From Peribacillus huizhouensis (GTDB taxonomy: Bacteria > Bacillota > Bacilli > Bacillales > DSM-1321): a DNA stretch of 64,000 bases. The notes beneath the pieces were generated by a model. It saw nothing but the letters and a program-made list of their open reading frames with translations, had not been told where the DNA came from and searched no databases. Positions 56,210 through 64,000 of this stretch are shown here, in pieces; position 1 is the stretch's first letter; every line of letters begins with the position of its first letter. A program made the position numbers and the translations under genes. The DNA lies in assembly GCF_014138605.1 (NCBI RefSeq), contig NZ_JACJHX010000017.1:1-64000 (forward strand). The letters run 5' to 3'.

Positions 56210-57301
56210 ATGGAGACTATCGTTGGAACACCGCTAGAGAAAGTGAAACAGTTTATTGCAGATAAACAGATTGACGGTGTGTTTTTCCGAAAACGGAGCA
56301 ATTTTGCCTGGGTTACTGGTGGAAAGGATAATCATATAGTCAATACAACAGAAGAGGGTGTAGCTGATTTATTAATATTGGCCGATAAAAAATATTGCAT
56401 TACTTCAAAAATGGAATCGGCACGCATTCATGACGAGGAGCTTTTAGGCCTGGGCTATGAATTTATGACTCTAGAATGGTATGAAGATCAGGATTCCATT
56501 GTACAAGGTCTAACAGACGGAAAAAAAATCGCAAGCGATGTACCCATCGGCAACTTTCTAGACTTCGGTCATGAACTCACTAGCCTTCGTTATACATTAA
56601 CTTGTGAGGAAGTTGACCGGTACCGTTGGCTATCTAAGCAGGCAGCGAAGGCTGTTGAGTCGACATGCCGTGAAGTACAACAAGGGTGGACAGAGTTTGA
56701 GATCCAGGCTCATCTGGCAGCAAAAGTTATTAAAGAGGGGATTAATCCTCAACTCATTCTTGTATCAACGGATGAAAGGGTATTTAAATACCGCCACCCT
56801 ATTCCAACAGAGAAAAAATTAGCCAATTATGCAATGATTGTTCTTTGTGCGGAAAAATGGGGACTCGTCTCCAACGTTACTCGTTTCGTTCATTTTGGTG
56901 AACTGCCTGCAGAACTATATGAAAACAAGCAAAAGCTAGTTCAGATTGATGTGGCGATGAATGCAGCTACAAGACCTGGAGCTGCGATTAAGGATGTATT
57001 ACAGACAGCGTTTGCTAAGTATGAGGAAGTAGGGTATGGCGAAGATTGGCGCTTCCTGCATCAAGGCGGACCAACGGGTTATGCGAGCCGGGAATTCCTT
57101 GCCACTCCAAATGCAGAAGGAACGGTTCTGGAAAATCAGGCATTTGCTTGGAATCCTGCCATCCGTGGCATTAAATCTGAGGATACGTTCCTTGTCGGTC
57201 GGGAAGGAAATGAGTACCTAACTTACACGGGGGAGTGGGTATATTTAAGGGTGAATCACAATGGGAAAACGTATATACGCCCGGATATCCTAGTACGCTA
57301 A
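56210..57301 (+). CDS. M24 (creatinase-fold) protein with degenerate metal site
   Basis: This 363-residue protein has the two-domain layout of Xaa-Pro aminopeptidase/creatinase: an N-terminal domain (VFFRKRSNFAWVTGGKDNHI) and a C-terminal pita-bread fold from about residue 140 (WLSKQAAKAVESTCREVQ, SNVTRFVHFG, SEDTFLVGREG). The expected D-D-H-E-E ligands are mostly gone: SD-TR reads SN-TR, the partner Asp is not found, and the EPG glutamate region reads AWNPAI. Only the last Glu (SEDT) is clear. A strong ATAGGAGGATC precedes the ATG 11 nt after galE, so it is in the gal operon. Its role there is unknown. Confidence 0.8.
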   Translation: METIVGTPLEKVKQFIADKQIDGVFFRKRSNFAWVTGGKDNHIVNTTEEGVADLLILADKKYCITSKMESARIHDEELLGLGYEFMTLEWYEDQDSIVQGLTDGKKIASDVPIGNFLDFGHELTSLRYTLTCEEVDRYRWLSKQAAKAVESTCREVQQGWTEFEIQAHLAAKVIKEGINPQLILVSTDERVFKYRHPIPTEKKLANYAMIVLCAEKWGLVSNVTRFVHFGELPAELYENKQKLVQIDVAMNAATRPGAAIKDVLQTAFAKYEEVGYGEDWRFLHQGGPTGYASREFLATPNAEGTVLENQAFAWNPAIRGIKSEDTFLVGREGNEYLTYTGEWVYLRVNHNGKTYIRPDILVR

Positions 57302-57576
57302 ATTATACCAAACGAAAAAATGGCCATAGTTTTTTACAGGTTTACTTGTGAGGTGTAAAAACGGAAGAAACTTGTCAAACGTTGGTTCATTCGTGTGTTT
57401 ATCATCACTAAATTCACGGACATATCATGGATGCGCTACTAAACATAATATATTAAAATTCACATTATAAATGAAATCACACTCACTCCAAAATTATTTT
57501 ATCCGATTAGCATTCCAGTGTGAAAAAGTAGCACAAATGCTGATAATCCTTTATATTACAATAAAAAACACACTGT
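57302..57576. other. Gap between the convergent M24-fold and ROK genes
   Basis: AT-rich sequence with no supported gene or repeat. A shared terminator lies at its right end. Confidence 0.45.
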
Positions 57577-57607
57577 GAAATCCAGTGTGTTTTCCTTTGT
57601 GTTTGAT
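57577..57607. terminator. Bidirectional terminator between the gal operon and the ROK gene
   Basis: AACACACTG (57577-57585) and CAGTGTGTT (57593-57601) pair around TGAAATC. TTCCTTTG follows on the plus strand and TTTTTTAT on the minus strand, so it could end both convergent transcripts, better for the leftward one. Confidence 0.75.
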
Positions 57608-57696
57608 TGTTTGCACCTCTGAAGTGGACTCTTTAACCGGTATTTCATATAGTGTAGACTAGTGATGGCTTTACTAAAAAAATAGAAAATGAGATG

Positions 57697-58908
57697 TCAG
57701 GTGTTTCCAGGTGTTGCAAACAATTGAGCAAGGATTAATGCAATTGCACCCATAACAGTGGCGTCTGCTCCAAACTTTGAGATGATTACCTCTGTCTGTT
57801 TCGCTGAATCGGTCAGTGCACGCTGTTCAATCGTCTTCTTTACGCTTTCAAGAATGAATTCCTTGGCATTTGAAACCCCTCCGCTAATTACAATCCGCTT
57901 TGGATTTACGGTATGGATTAAATTCGTGACGCCTACACCAAGATAACGTCCAGCTTTATTTAAAATATTCTTGCTTAACAGGTCCCCCGCTAATGCAGCC
58001 TGATAAATGACTTCACCATCGATTTCATTTTCCTTGTTACTAAGTATACTAGATTCTCCAAGTTTCAATTCTTTCTTAAGACTTTCAACAATTGCGGGAC
58101 CGGAAGCGAATGTTTGCAAACACCCATAATTGCCGCATGTACATTTCGGGCCATTAAGATCAATAGCCATATGACCGATTTCTCCGCTAATATAGTGTTC
58201 GCCTCTGAACACTTGTCCGTTAATAATGATTCCAGCACCAATTCCTCTGCCGACATTAATACAGACAATGCTATCATCACCATGACCATTTCCAAACCAA
58301 AGTTCTCCAAGACTCATGGCCCTTGCATCGTTTTCAATCTGGACCACCATCTGAAATTCTTTTTCTAGGGCATCTTTAATCCCGATATTTTTTAATTTTA
58401 AGTTTGGGGCAAAAACGGAAACACCCTGATCAACATCCACAATACCGTGCATCCCAATTCCGATCCCAATGATTTTGTTCCGATCTATTTGTTCATTCTT
58501 TTGGATGGCATAGATGGAGGTAATCATTAAATCAAGCAGGCCCTCATTTGTTATGGAGTCTGGAATAGGGTGAATCTGTTTTTTTCGGATTCTGCCATTT
58601 ATGTCGGTCAGAATAATTTTGAGGTGGTGGGAACCTATATCGAGGCCTATAACATGAAACATGTCACTGTTTAACGTGAGTAATGTCGGTTTTCTGCCTC
58701 CACTTGAAACACCTAAAGACGTTTCAATGATCATTTCTGTTTCAAGTAACTCCTTCACAAGATTGCTAACGGTTGGAGGAGTGAGCTTTGTTGTTTTTGC
58801 AATATCGGCTCTCGAAATGCCCCCTTTTTTACGAATCGTATTCAATATGACGGATCTATTTAAAGACTTCATTAATTGGAAGCTTCCTGTTAGAATATTG
58901 GGTTCCAT
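57697..58908 (-). CDS. ROK family transcription repressor (XylR/NagC type)
   Basis: This 403-residue protein has an N-terminal winged helix (GGISRADIAKTTKLTPPTVS) joined to a ROK sugar-kinase-like domain with GLDIGSHHLKIILTD, GIGAGIIINGQVFRG and the zinc motif CTCGNYGCLQ (consensus CxCGxxGCxE; the last Glu is Gln). Such proteins repress sugar genes until a sugar binds. It lies convergent to the gal operon. CAAGGAAATG lies before the ATG at 58908. Confidence 0.88.
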   Translation of the reverse strand: MEPNILTGSFQLMKSLNRSVILNTIRKKGGISRADIAKTTKLTPPTVSNLVKELLETEMIIETSLGVSSGGRKPTLLTLNSDMFHVIGLDIGSHHLKIILTDINGRIRKKQIHPIPDSITNEGLLDLMITSIYAIQKNEQIDRNKIIGIGIGMHGIVDVDQGVSVFAPNLKLKNIGIKDALEKEFQMVVQIENDARAMSLGELWFGNGHGDDSIVCINVGRGIGAGIIINGQVFRGEHYISGEIGHMAIDLNGPKCTCGNYGCLQTFASGPAIVESLKKELKLGESSILSNKENEIDGEVIYQAALAGDLLSKNILNKAGRYLGVGVTNLIHTVNPKRIVISGGVSNAKEFILESVKKTIEQRALTDSAKQTEVIISKFGADATVMGAIALILAQLFATPGNT

Positions 58909-58932
58909 TTCCTTGCTCCTTGTCTGGAATAT

Positions 58933-58961
58933 ATAGTTAATTAAATATAATTATAAACTAT
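58933..58961 (-). promoter_or_regulatory. AT-rich dyad upstream of the ROK gene
   Basis: ATAGTTAATTA and TAATTATAAACTAT form an imperfect inverted repeat about 25 nt before the ROK start. Its ends (AGTT/AACT) and TTAATTAA-like core recall xyl-type ROK operators and the palindrome before galT. Autorepression is inferred. Confidence 0.45.
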
Positions 58962-58981
58962 AATGATGTAAACGGCAAAAC

Positions 58982-59023
58982 GGATCTATCGAAGCGGGGT
59001 ATCAGCAGCGCTAGAACGGGACT
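58982..59023 (+). repeat. Family A repeat fragment
   Basis: GATCTATCGAAGCGGGG and GCGCTAGAACGGGACTA match the right-module start seen at 36501 and 18283, then similarity stops. Confidence 0.4.
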
Positions 59024-59295
59024 ATTGAAAAGGAAAAGAAATTGATAGAATTCTTCTTTATTACGTAAGATTTTAGTATTTCCTCAGATTAAGACTAAAT
59101 AAAAGGAAACAGAGAACAATAATTAGCATCATAGAAAAGAAATTATCAGTTTGGGAGCTTAGTACTCTATAAAAGTTTGAGCAAAGGCATTGTAAATCAA
59201 GAATATGATCCAAAATTTGGATTTGTGGGCGAGAATAGGGACATTACGATCCTTAAAGGAGATTTGAGCGCCAGAATAAGCAATTAGTTATTCGT

Positions 59296-59337
59296 TCAAT
59301 CAGTGGGGGTCTTAATGCCAGTTAATGCGGGATAATT
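59296..59337 (-). repeat. Family A dispersed repeat, reverse copy
   Basis: TCAATCAGTGGGGGTCTTAATG followed by CAGTTAATGCGGGATAA is the reverse complement of the 40620 copy. The stretches 59024-59295 and 59338-59595 contain nothing else I can support. Confidence 0.7.
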
Positions 59338-59595
59338 GTAGAATTCCCACTAACAAGTTCAGTCTGATTACAGAGCGAGCTCTAAACAAGCATGAAATGT
59401 AGATGATTTATCCATCATTAGCCTTAGCCGAATAAGACAAGCTACATAAACTATTAAGAAGGGAGAAATTTCATCCCAAGAAATGGAACAATTACAATAT
59501 GACGCAAGTTGTGTTTCTTTCAAAACCAACAGCTAAATCAATTTGTTTCTCATAAGTTAAGCTCCCCCATGTTTTGCATACTAGGAGGTGACAAC

Positions 59596-59868
59596 ATGAT
59601 TAACTGGAAAGTACGTTTTAAAAATCCAATCTTTATTTTTACAGTATTTATACCTGGGGTCTTAATTCTTGTGCAAATGATTGCCGCATTTATTAACACG
59701 TATATTCAACCTATTGGTTTTTCTATTACTGAAGATGCGATGAATGGATTGTTGGGGATTGTCAACTTTATCGCTATTACTTTCTTTGGTGTTGGTAGTG
59801 TGATTGATCCAACTACGAAAGGAATAAAGGATAGTGAGAGGGCAAAACAATACGACCAGCCTCAGTAA
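59596..59868 (+). CDS. Small phi LC3-family phage holin
   Basis: This 90-residue protein starts MINWKVRFKNPIFIFTV and has two membrane segments (about residues 12-34 and 50-70) with a charged tail DPTTKGIKDSERAKQYDQP, as in the phi LC3 holin family. CTAGGAGGTGACAAC gives a strong ribosome site. Holins normally lie beside an endolysin gene, but none is here, nor are any other phage genes. It may be a lone remnant or have been adopted for another use. Confidence 0.8.
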   Translation: MINWKVRFKNPIFIFTVFIPGVLILVQMIAAFINTYIQPIGFSITEDAMNGLLGIVNFIAITFFGVGSVIDPTTKGIKDSERAKQYDQPQ

Positions 59869-59908
59869 TATGTTGTAGCTGTTAAACAAGATTATTGCCA
59901 AAAAACAT

Positions 59909-59940
59909 AACTACATTAAACAAAATCGCTTTAATGTAGT
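59909..59940 (+). other. Perfect hairpin after the holin gene
   Basis: ACTACATTAA and TTAATGTAGT pair over 10 bp around ACAAAATCGCT. There is no T run, so it is not a classical terminator. Confidence 0.5.
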
Positions 59941-60001
59941 GATAGGGTGCCAGTTTTAATGGATCCACATTTAATTGAAGTGAAGCGTATAAATGTTAGT
60001 G

Positions 60002-60053
60002 CGTGTCAAACTTATCATATCAATTACATGATAAGTTTGACACGTATTTTTTT
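60002..60053 (+). terminator. Terminator between the holin and ABC operon
   Basis: CGTGTCAAACTTATCAT (60002-60018) and ATGATAAGTTTGACACG (60028-60044) make a perfect 17-bp stem, followed by TATTTTTTT. Confidence 0.93.
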
Positions 60054-60131
60054 AGGTATCTATGTTGGATGTAAATGTTCTGTAAAGTGAAATTTACACA
60101 TTCTTAGTGTGGGAATGTTTTTTGCTTAATA

Positions 60132-60167
60132 TTTGTTTTGTATATTCATAGTGTAATACAAAACAAA
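60132..60167 (+). promoter_or_regulatory. 12-nt perfect dyad before the ABC operon
   Basis: TTTGTTTTGTAT (60132-60143) and ATACAAAACAAA (60156-60167) are perfect inverted repeats with a 12-nt spacer, 28 nt before the binding-protein start. No T run follows, so an operator is more likely than a terminator. The bound regulator is unknown. Confidence 0.55.
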
Positions 60168-60194
60168 AACAAATATCTTCTGGAGGGAAAAACA

Positions 60195-61304
60195 ATGTCA
60201 TGGAATCGTACTTGGAAAAAAGGAATTATCGGAGTAGCAGCTATATCAATGTTAGCGGCGTGTTCAGCAAACGATGCATCTAAAGGATCAAGCACAGGAA
60301 AAGAAACGGATAATAATGACTTGACATTGACTCAAATAGAAGAAAAAGCAAAAAAAGAGGGCGAAGTTAATTCAGTTGGGATGCCAGATACGTGGGCAAA
60401 CTGGGGTGAAACTTGGGGAGAATTAGGAACAAAATATAAATTAAAACATTCGGATACAGATATGTCCAGTGCAGAGGAGTTAGCTAAATTTGCAGCAGAA
60501 AAAAAGGATGCAACAGCTGACATTGGTGATGTTGGAATTGCCTTTGGACCGATTGCAGAGGAACAAAACTTAACACTATCTTATAAAACGTCTTATTGGG
60601 ATGACATTCCAAATTGGGCTAAAGATGATAATGGTGACTGGGTTGTTGGCTATACAGGCACGATGGCCTTTATTTCAGATAAGAATAATGTAAAAAATGC
60701 CCCTAAATCATGGGACGATTTAAAAAATGGGAATTACAAAGTTAGTATTGGTGATGCGTTAACAGCAAACCAAGCACAATTTGCTATATTAGCAGCTGCA
60801 TATGCTTTCGGTGGAGACGAAAAGAATATTCAACCGGGGATTGATTTCTTTGCAGAATTAGCAAAACAGGGTCGTTTATCGGCTGGGGATCCAAGTGTTG
60901 CTAACTTAGAAAAAGGTGAAATAGAAGTTGCTTTACTTTGGGATTTTAATGCACTAGGTTATCGCGAACAAATTGATGCAAAGCGTTTCGATATATCGAT
61001 TCCAGAAGAGGCATCAGTAACATCTGGCTATGCAACGGTAATTAACAAATATTCGAAAAACCCGCATGCCGCTATGTTGGCTCGTGAATACATTCTTTCA
61101 GATGCAGGACAAGAGAATTTAGCAAAAGGGTATGCACGCCCAATTCGCGAAAATGTGAAGTTGCCAGAAGAAGTTAAATCCCTTCTATTACCAGATAATA
61201 TGTATAAAAGTGCACAGCCTGTTGGTGATCAAAAAGCTTGGGAAGAAACTACGAAAAAGATCCCGCAAATGTGGCAAGAGCAGGTGTTAATCTATGTCAA
61301 ATAA
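60195..61304 (+). CDS. ABC transporter substrate-binding lipoprotein
   Basis: This 369-residue lipoprotein has a signal peptide ending in LAACS (lipobox Cys about residue 23), then a type II periplasmic-binding fold of the spermidine/iron/phosphonate group (KDATADIGDVGIAFG, SWDDLKNGNYKVSIGD, ALLWDFNALGYR). It faces outward and captures the substrate for the two permeases downstream. The ATG at 60195 follows TGGAGGG. It overlaps the phosphodiesterase gene by 11 nt. Confidence 0.87.
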   Translation: MSWNRTWKKGIIGVAAISMLAACSANDASKGSSTGKETDNNDLTLTQIEEKAKKEGEVNSVGMPDTWANWGETWGELGTKYKLKHSDTDMSSAEELAKFAAEKKDATADIGDVGIAFGPIAEEQNLTLSYKTSYWDDIPNWAKDDNGDWVVGYTGTMAFISDKNNVKNAPKSWDDLKNGNYKVSIGDALTANQAQFAILAAAYAFGGDEKNIQPGIDFFAELAKQGRLSAGDPSVANLEKGEIEVALLWDFNALGYREQIDAKRFDISIPEEASVTSGYATVINKYSKNPHAAMLAREYILSDAGQENLAKGYARPIRENVKLPEEVKSLLLPDNMYKSAQPVGDQKAWEETTKKIPQMWQEQVLIYVK

Positions 61305-62118
61305 TCGTTTAATTATGATCGTTATCGACGCGCTGCGTTTTGATACGGCGTGTTCACATATGGGATTTATGCAACATCTTGTCGAACAAGGGAAGGCTGC
61401 TCGCTATGAAGTGAAGTCAGAAGTACCTTCACTTTCTAGGCCGCTTTACGAAACGATTTTGACTGGAACCCCTCCTTTGGTTCATGGAATAGTTGGCAAT
61501 GGAATCGTTCGATTATCGACGCAAGAAAGTCTGTTTCATTTAGCAAAACGCAGCGGGAAGACAACCGCTGCAGCAGCTTATTATTGGGTAAGTGAACTGT
61601 ATAATCATGCGCCGTTTCGTCATGATATCGATCGAATTCAATTGGACAAAGATGCACCGATTGAAAATGGCCTGTTTTATTTTGAAGATCATTATCCAGA
61701 TAGTCACTTATTCGCCGAAGCACAGTGGCTTGTTTCTGAAAAGAACCCAGATTTTCTATATATTCACCCGATGAATGTAGATGATGATGGCCATAAATTT
61801 ACAGCTGATTCTGTGCAATATCGAAATCGTGTTTTAGCTACAGATACTCTATTGGCTCTTACCTTGCCAAAATGGATGGATCTCGGTTATGACATCATTG
61901 TAACAGCTGACCATGGGATGACAGTTGATGGGAATCACGGTGGGAATACAACGAATGATCGCCATGTTCCATTATTTATTGCTTCTAAAAAAGTAAAGCC
62001 GATTGTTCAACATCAGATTGTTTCACAGCTGCAAATGGCCCCACTTGCTTGTCATTTGCTCGGAATCCATCCATCTGAAGCGATGGTCCCTCTACTCATA
62101 CCTGGCCTAGTCGACTAA
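61294..62118 (+). CDS. Alkaline phosphatase superfamily phosphodiesterase-type enzyme
   Basis: This 274-residue protein of the nucleotide pyrophosphatase/phosphodiesterase type has metal ligands in VIDALRFD (Asp12), a nucleophile Ser in PSLSRPLYETILTG (Ser46 or Ser48), MNVDDDGHKF, TADHGM and GNHGG. It has no signal peptide, so it should work in the cytoplasm. It is shorter than phosphonoacetate hydrolases of the same superfamily. Lying between the binding protein and the permeases, it probably cleaves the imported phosphoester or phosphonate. Confidence 0.82.
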   Translation: MSNNRLIMIVIDALRFDTACSHMGFMQHLVEQGKAARYEVKSEVPSLSRPLYETILTGTPPLVHGIVGNGIVRLSTQESLFHLAKRSGKTTAAAAYYWVSELYNHAPFRHDIDRIQLDKDAPIENGLFYFEDHYPDSHLFAEAQWLVSEKNPDFLYIHPMNVDDDGHKFTADSVQYRNRVLATDTLLALTLPKWMDLGYDIIVTADHGMTVDGNHGGNTTNDRHVPLFIASKKVKPIVQHQIVSQLQMAPLACHLLGIHPSEAMVPLLIPGLVD

Positions 62119-62132
62119 GGAAGGGAGACATC

Positions 62133-62975
62133 ATGAACATGTCTGGAAAAAAAGGCGTATTGCTCATATTAGTACCGTTCGCTTTGTTGATGACGTTCTT
62201 TTTTCTCGTACCGCTTATTCACATGTTAATGAGTAGTTTTTCAAATAGTGATGGGTTTACGTTCGAACATTATCAAGAAGCGTTATCTAGTTCTTATATT
62301 TTACAAGGGTTTAAAAACAGTTTAGCTTTGTCCGTCGTGTCAGCGTTCATCGCGTTAGTCGTTTCGTTGCTAGGCGTATACGCGATGACGAATTTTTCCG
62401 AACCAGTGCGGGAAAAGTTATTAATTTTATCTAATTTAACTTCTAATTTCTCAGGTGTACCGCTTGCGTTTGCATTTATCGTGTTGTTGGGAAACAGTGG
62501 TCTATTTACTTTAGCGCTTGATTCATTTGGCTGGGATTTATCTTTTTCTCTTTATAGCTGGTCAGGGCTATTACTCATCTATATTTACTTTCAACTCCCG
62601 CTTTCGATCATGCTTCTCTATCCAATTTATTATGGAATTCAGCAACAATGGAAAGATGCCGCTGCGTTATTAGGTGCTTCACCGTTGATGTTTTGGAGAA
62701 AAATCGGCCTGCCCATTATACTTCCAGGTATTGCAGGTACATTCACGATATTGTTCGCCAACGCGATGGGTGCGTATGCTTCTGCCTATGCATTAACAGG
62801 AAGTAATTTTAACTTAGCAGCCATTCGTATTGGCTCCCTTATTTCAGGGGATATCTTTGCTCAACCAGAATTAGCGAGTGCCATCGCCGTCTTACTTGGG
62901 GTAATTATGATTATCGGGATGTTACTGAGTGAATGGCTTATCAAGAAAACGAGAAAGGATTTGTCGAAACGATGA
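62133..62975 (+). CDS. ABC transporter permease (PotB/ModB type)
   Basis: This 280-residue membrane protein has six hydrophobic segments and the binding-protein-dependent EAA loop AALLGASPLMFWRKIGLPII near residue 190, which contacts the ATPase. It is the first of two permeases. GGAAGGGAG lies before the ATG, 14 nt after the enzyme gene. It ends in an ATGA overlap with the second permease. Confidence 0.88.
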   Translation: MNMSGKKGVLLILVPFALLMTFFFLVPLIHMLMSSFSNSDGFTFEHYQEALSSSYILQGFKNSLALSVVSAFIALVVSLLGVYAMTNFSEPVREKLLILSNLTSNFSGVPLAFAFIVLLGNSGLFTLALDSFGWDLSFSLYSWSGLLLIYIYFQLPLSIMLLYPIYYGIQQQWKDAAALLGASPLMFWRKIGLPIILPGIAGTFTILFANAMGAYASAYALTGSNFNLAAIRIGSLISGDIFAQPELASAIAVLLGVIMIIGMLLSEWLIKKTRKDLSKR

Positions 62976-63751
62976 AGAAATTTACAATCGTCATGCTAAT
63001 CCTAATCGGTATCTATTTAGCTTTACCGATTTTTGCGACAGCGTTGTATGCATTTTCAACGGAATGGAATAAAACCATTTTACCAGAAGGATTAACGTTT
63101 GAATGGATTCGTACACTATTTCAAGATGCTCGCTTTATTGAAGCATTCGGCAGGTCTGTACTTCTTTCAGGTAGTGCTGTTTTCATCTCGATTTTGTTTA
63201 TTGTGCCAGCCATTTTTGTAATTGTTCTATACTTTCCAGCATTGGAAAAGTGGTTTCAGGCAAGTGTTGTGATGGTATATGCCTTCCCAGGGATTATCTT
63301 ATCAGTCGGAATCATTCGGTTTTATTCGGGGACGAGTCTACCAATGATCCTCGCTGTGACAGGAGTGTATGTCATTAGTGTACTTCCGTTTATGTACCAA
63401 GGAACACGAAATAGCTTACGTAATGTGCAAGGGCGGCAATTGATGGATGCGGCGGAGCTATTAGGCGCCTCAAAAATGGATGCTTTCCGTAAAGTGTTAC
63501 TTCCATCGGTTTATCCAGGATTATTTGTCGCATCACTTTTATCCTTTTCTGTTTTATTTGGTGAATTTGTTTTGATTAACCTTGTTGTTGGTTCTCGATT
63601 TGAAACAGTTCAAATTTATTTAATGGCAAAATTAAGTACAAGTGGTCATATTGCGAGTGCGATTGTGTTCGTATACATCGTATTGATGGGTATTCTGACG
63701 CTAGTGATGGCGACATTAACGAAAAAGGCGAAGGGAATGAGACACGCATGA
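62972..63751 (+). CDS. ABC transporter permease (PotC type)
   Basis: This 259-residue permease has six hydrophobic segments and the EAA loop AELLGASKMDAFRKVLLP near residue 170. I set the start at the ATG at 62972, overlapping the previous stop (ATGA) and behind GAAAGGA, not an in-frame codon at 62933 deep inside the upstream gene. It ends in another ATGA overlap with the ATPase gene. Confidence 0.88.
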   Translation: MKKFTIVMLILIGIYLALPIFATALYAFSTEWNKTILPEGLTFEWIRTLFQDARFIEAFGRSVLLSGSAVFISILFIVPAIFVIVLYFPALEKWFQASVVMVYAFPGIILSVGIIRFYSGTSLPMILAVTGVYVISVLPFMYQGTRNSLRNVQGRQLMDAAELLGASKMDAFRKVLLPSVYPGLFVASLLSFSVLFGEFVLINLVVGSRFETVQIYLMAKLSTSGHIASAIVFVYIVLMGILTLVMATLTKKAKGMRHA

Positions 63752-64000
63752 GTAAAGTTGTATTAAAAGACGTTCATAAACAATATAAAGATGCACATGT
63801 TCTTTCTGGGATTGACATGAACATTGAAGACGGGGAATTTGTCACGTTACTTGGCCCGAGTGGCTGCGGAAAAAGTACGATCCTACGTATTTTATCCGGA
63901 CTGACAGAGGCAACGGGCGGCAATGTGATGATTGATGGGAAAGACATGAAGAAAGTCCCTCCGAAAAATCGGCAAGTAGGTATGGTGTTTCAATCCTACG
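63748..64000 (+). CDS. ABC transporter ATP-binding protein, 5' part
   Basis: The window ends inside this gene; 84 residues are visible. They show the start MSKVVLKDVHKQYKD, Walker A LLGPSGCGKST near residue 36 and the Q-loop VGMVFQSY, as in PotA/FbpC ATPases. It completes the importer of the two preceding permeases. Confidence 0.93.
   Translation, partial: MSKVVLKDVHKQYKDAHVLSGIDMNIEDGEFVTLLGPSGCGKSTILRILSGLTEATGGNVMIDGKDMKKVPPKNRQVGMVFQSY

Overview
This window is a low-GC, endospore-forming Firmicute chromosome, most likely a member of the Bacillaceae. The support is a pur operon in Bacillus subtilis order (purEKBCSQLFMNHD), followed by the yerA-yerB-yerC-pcrB-pcrA-ligA-yerH-gatCAB-dgkB-rlmCD block in the same order as B. 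subtilis. T-box, SAM-I and guanine riboswitches, a gamma-type SASP-like gene and strong AGGAGG ribosome sites agree with this. Species cannot be fixed from the sequence alone. I saw no tRNA genes, CRISPR arrays or intact transposases.

Layout. 1-132: 3' end of a 5S rRNA gene and its terminator. 443-14186: a NETI-motif gene, then the twelve-gene IMP pathway operon behind candidate PurR boxes, a sigma-A promoter and a guanine riboswitch with terminator; repeat elements split the operon between purN-purH and purH-purD. 14325-28501: yer/pcr/lig/gat housekeeping block, with a LexA box in front of pcrA. 28921-33516: dgkB, a GNAT acetyltransferase, an alpha/beta-hydrolase-fold protein without its catalytic serine, a small CxxCxGxG protein and an RlmCD-type rRNA methyltransferase that has lost its iron-sulfur cysteines.

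33838-36467 is the most interesting region: a T-box leader with a UAC (tyrosine) specifier controls an NhaC-type transporter and, by a 4-nt overlap, a stand-alone PqqB-like metallo-beta-lactamase-fold protein. 36642-38589 is a YtrA-type regulator with its ABC exporter. 39231-44990 is accessory and partly decayed: a broken chemotaxis receptor, an acetate-type transporter, a ring-cleaving dioxygenase, a SASP-like gene, and a SAM-I riboswitch in front of a frameshifted ribR and a deleted NtaA/DszA-type monooxygenase. This last set resembles the remains of a sulfur-acquisition locus.

45051-57301 is carbohydrate metabolism: dgaF/dgaE for glucosaminate-6-phosphate breakdown, a LacI-type regulator, lacZ, and galT-galK-galE followed by a degenerate M24-fold gene. 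Together lacZ and galKTE hydrolyse lactose-like galactosides and feed galactose through the Leloir pathway. A convergent ROK repressor follows. 59596-64000: an orphan small holin, then an ABC importer operon (binding protein, cytoplasmic phosphodiesterase-type enzyme, two permeases, ATPase cut by the window end), which suggests uptake of a phosphoester or phosphonate that is cleaved after import.

At least four families of short dispersed palindromic repeats occupy most long intergenic gaps, often where a terminator would be expected.
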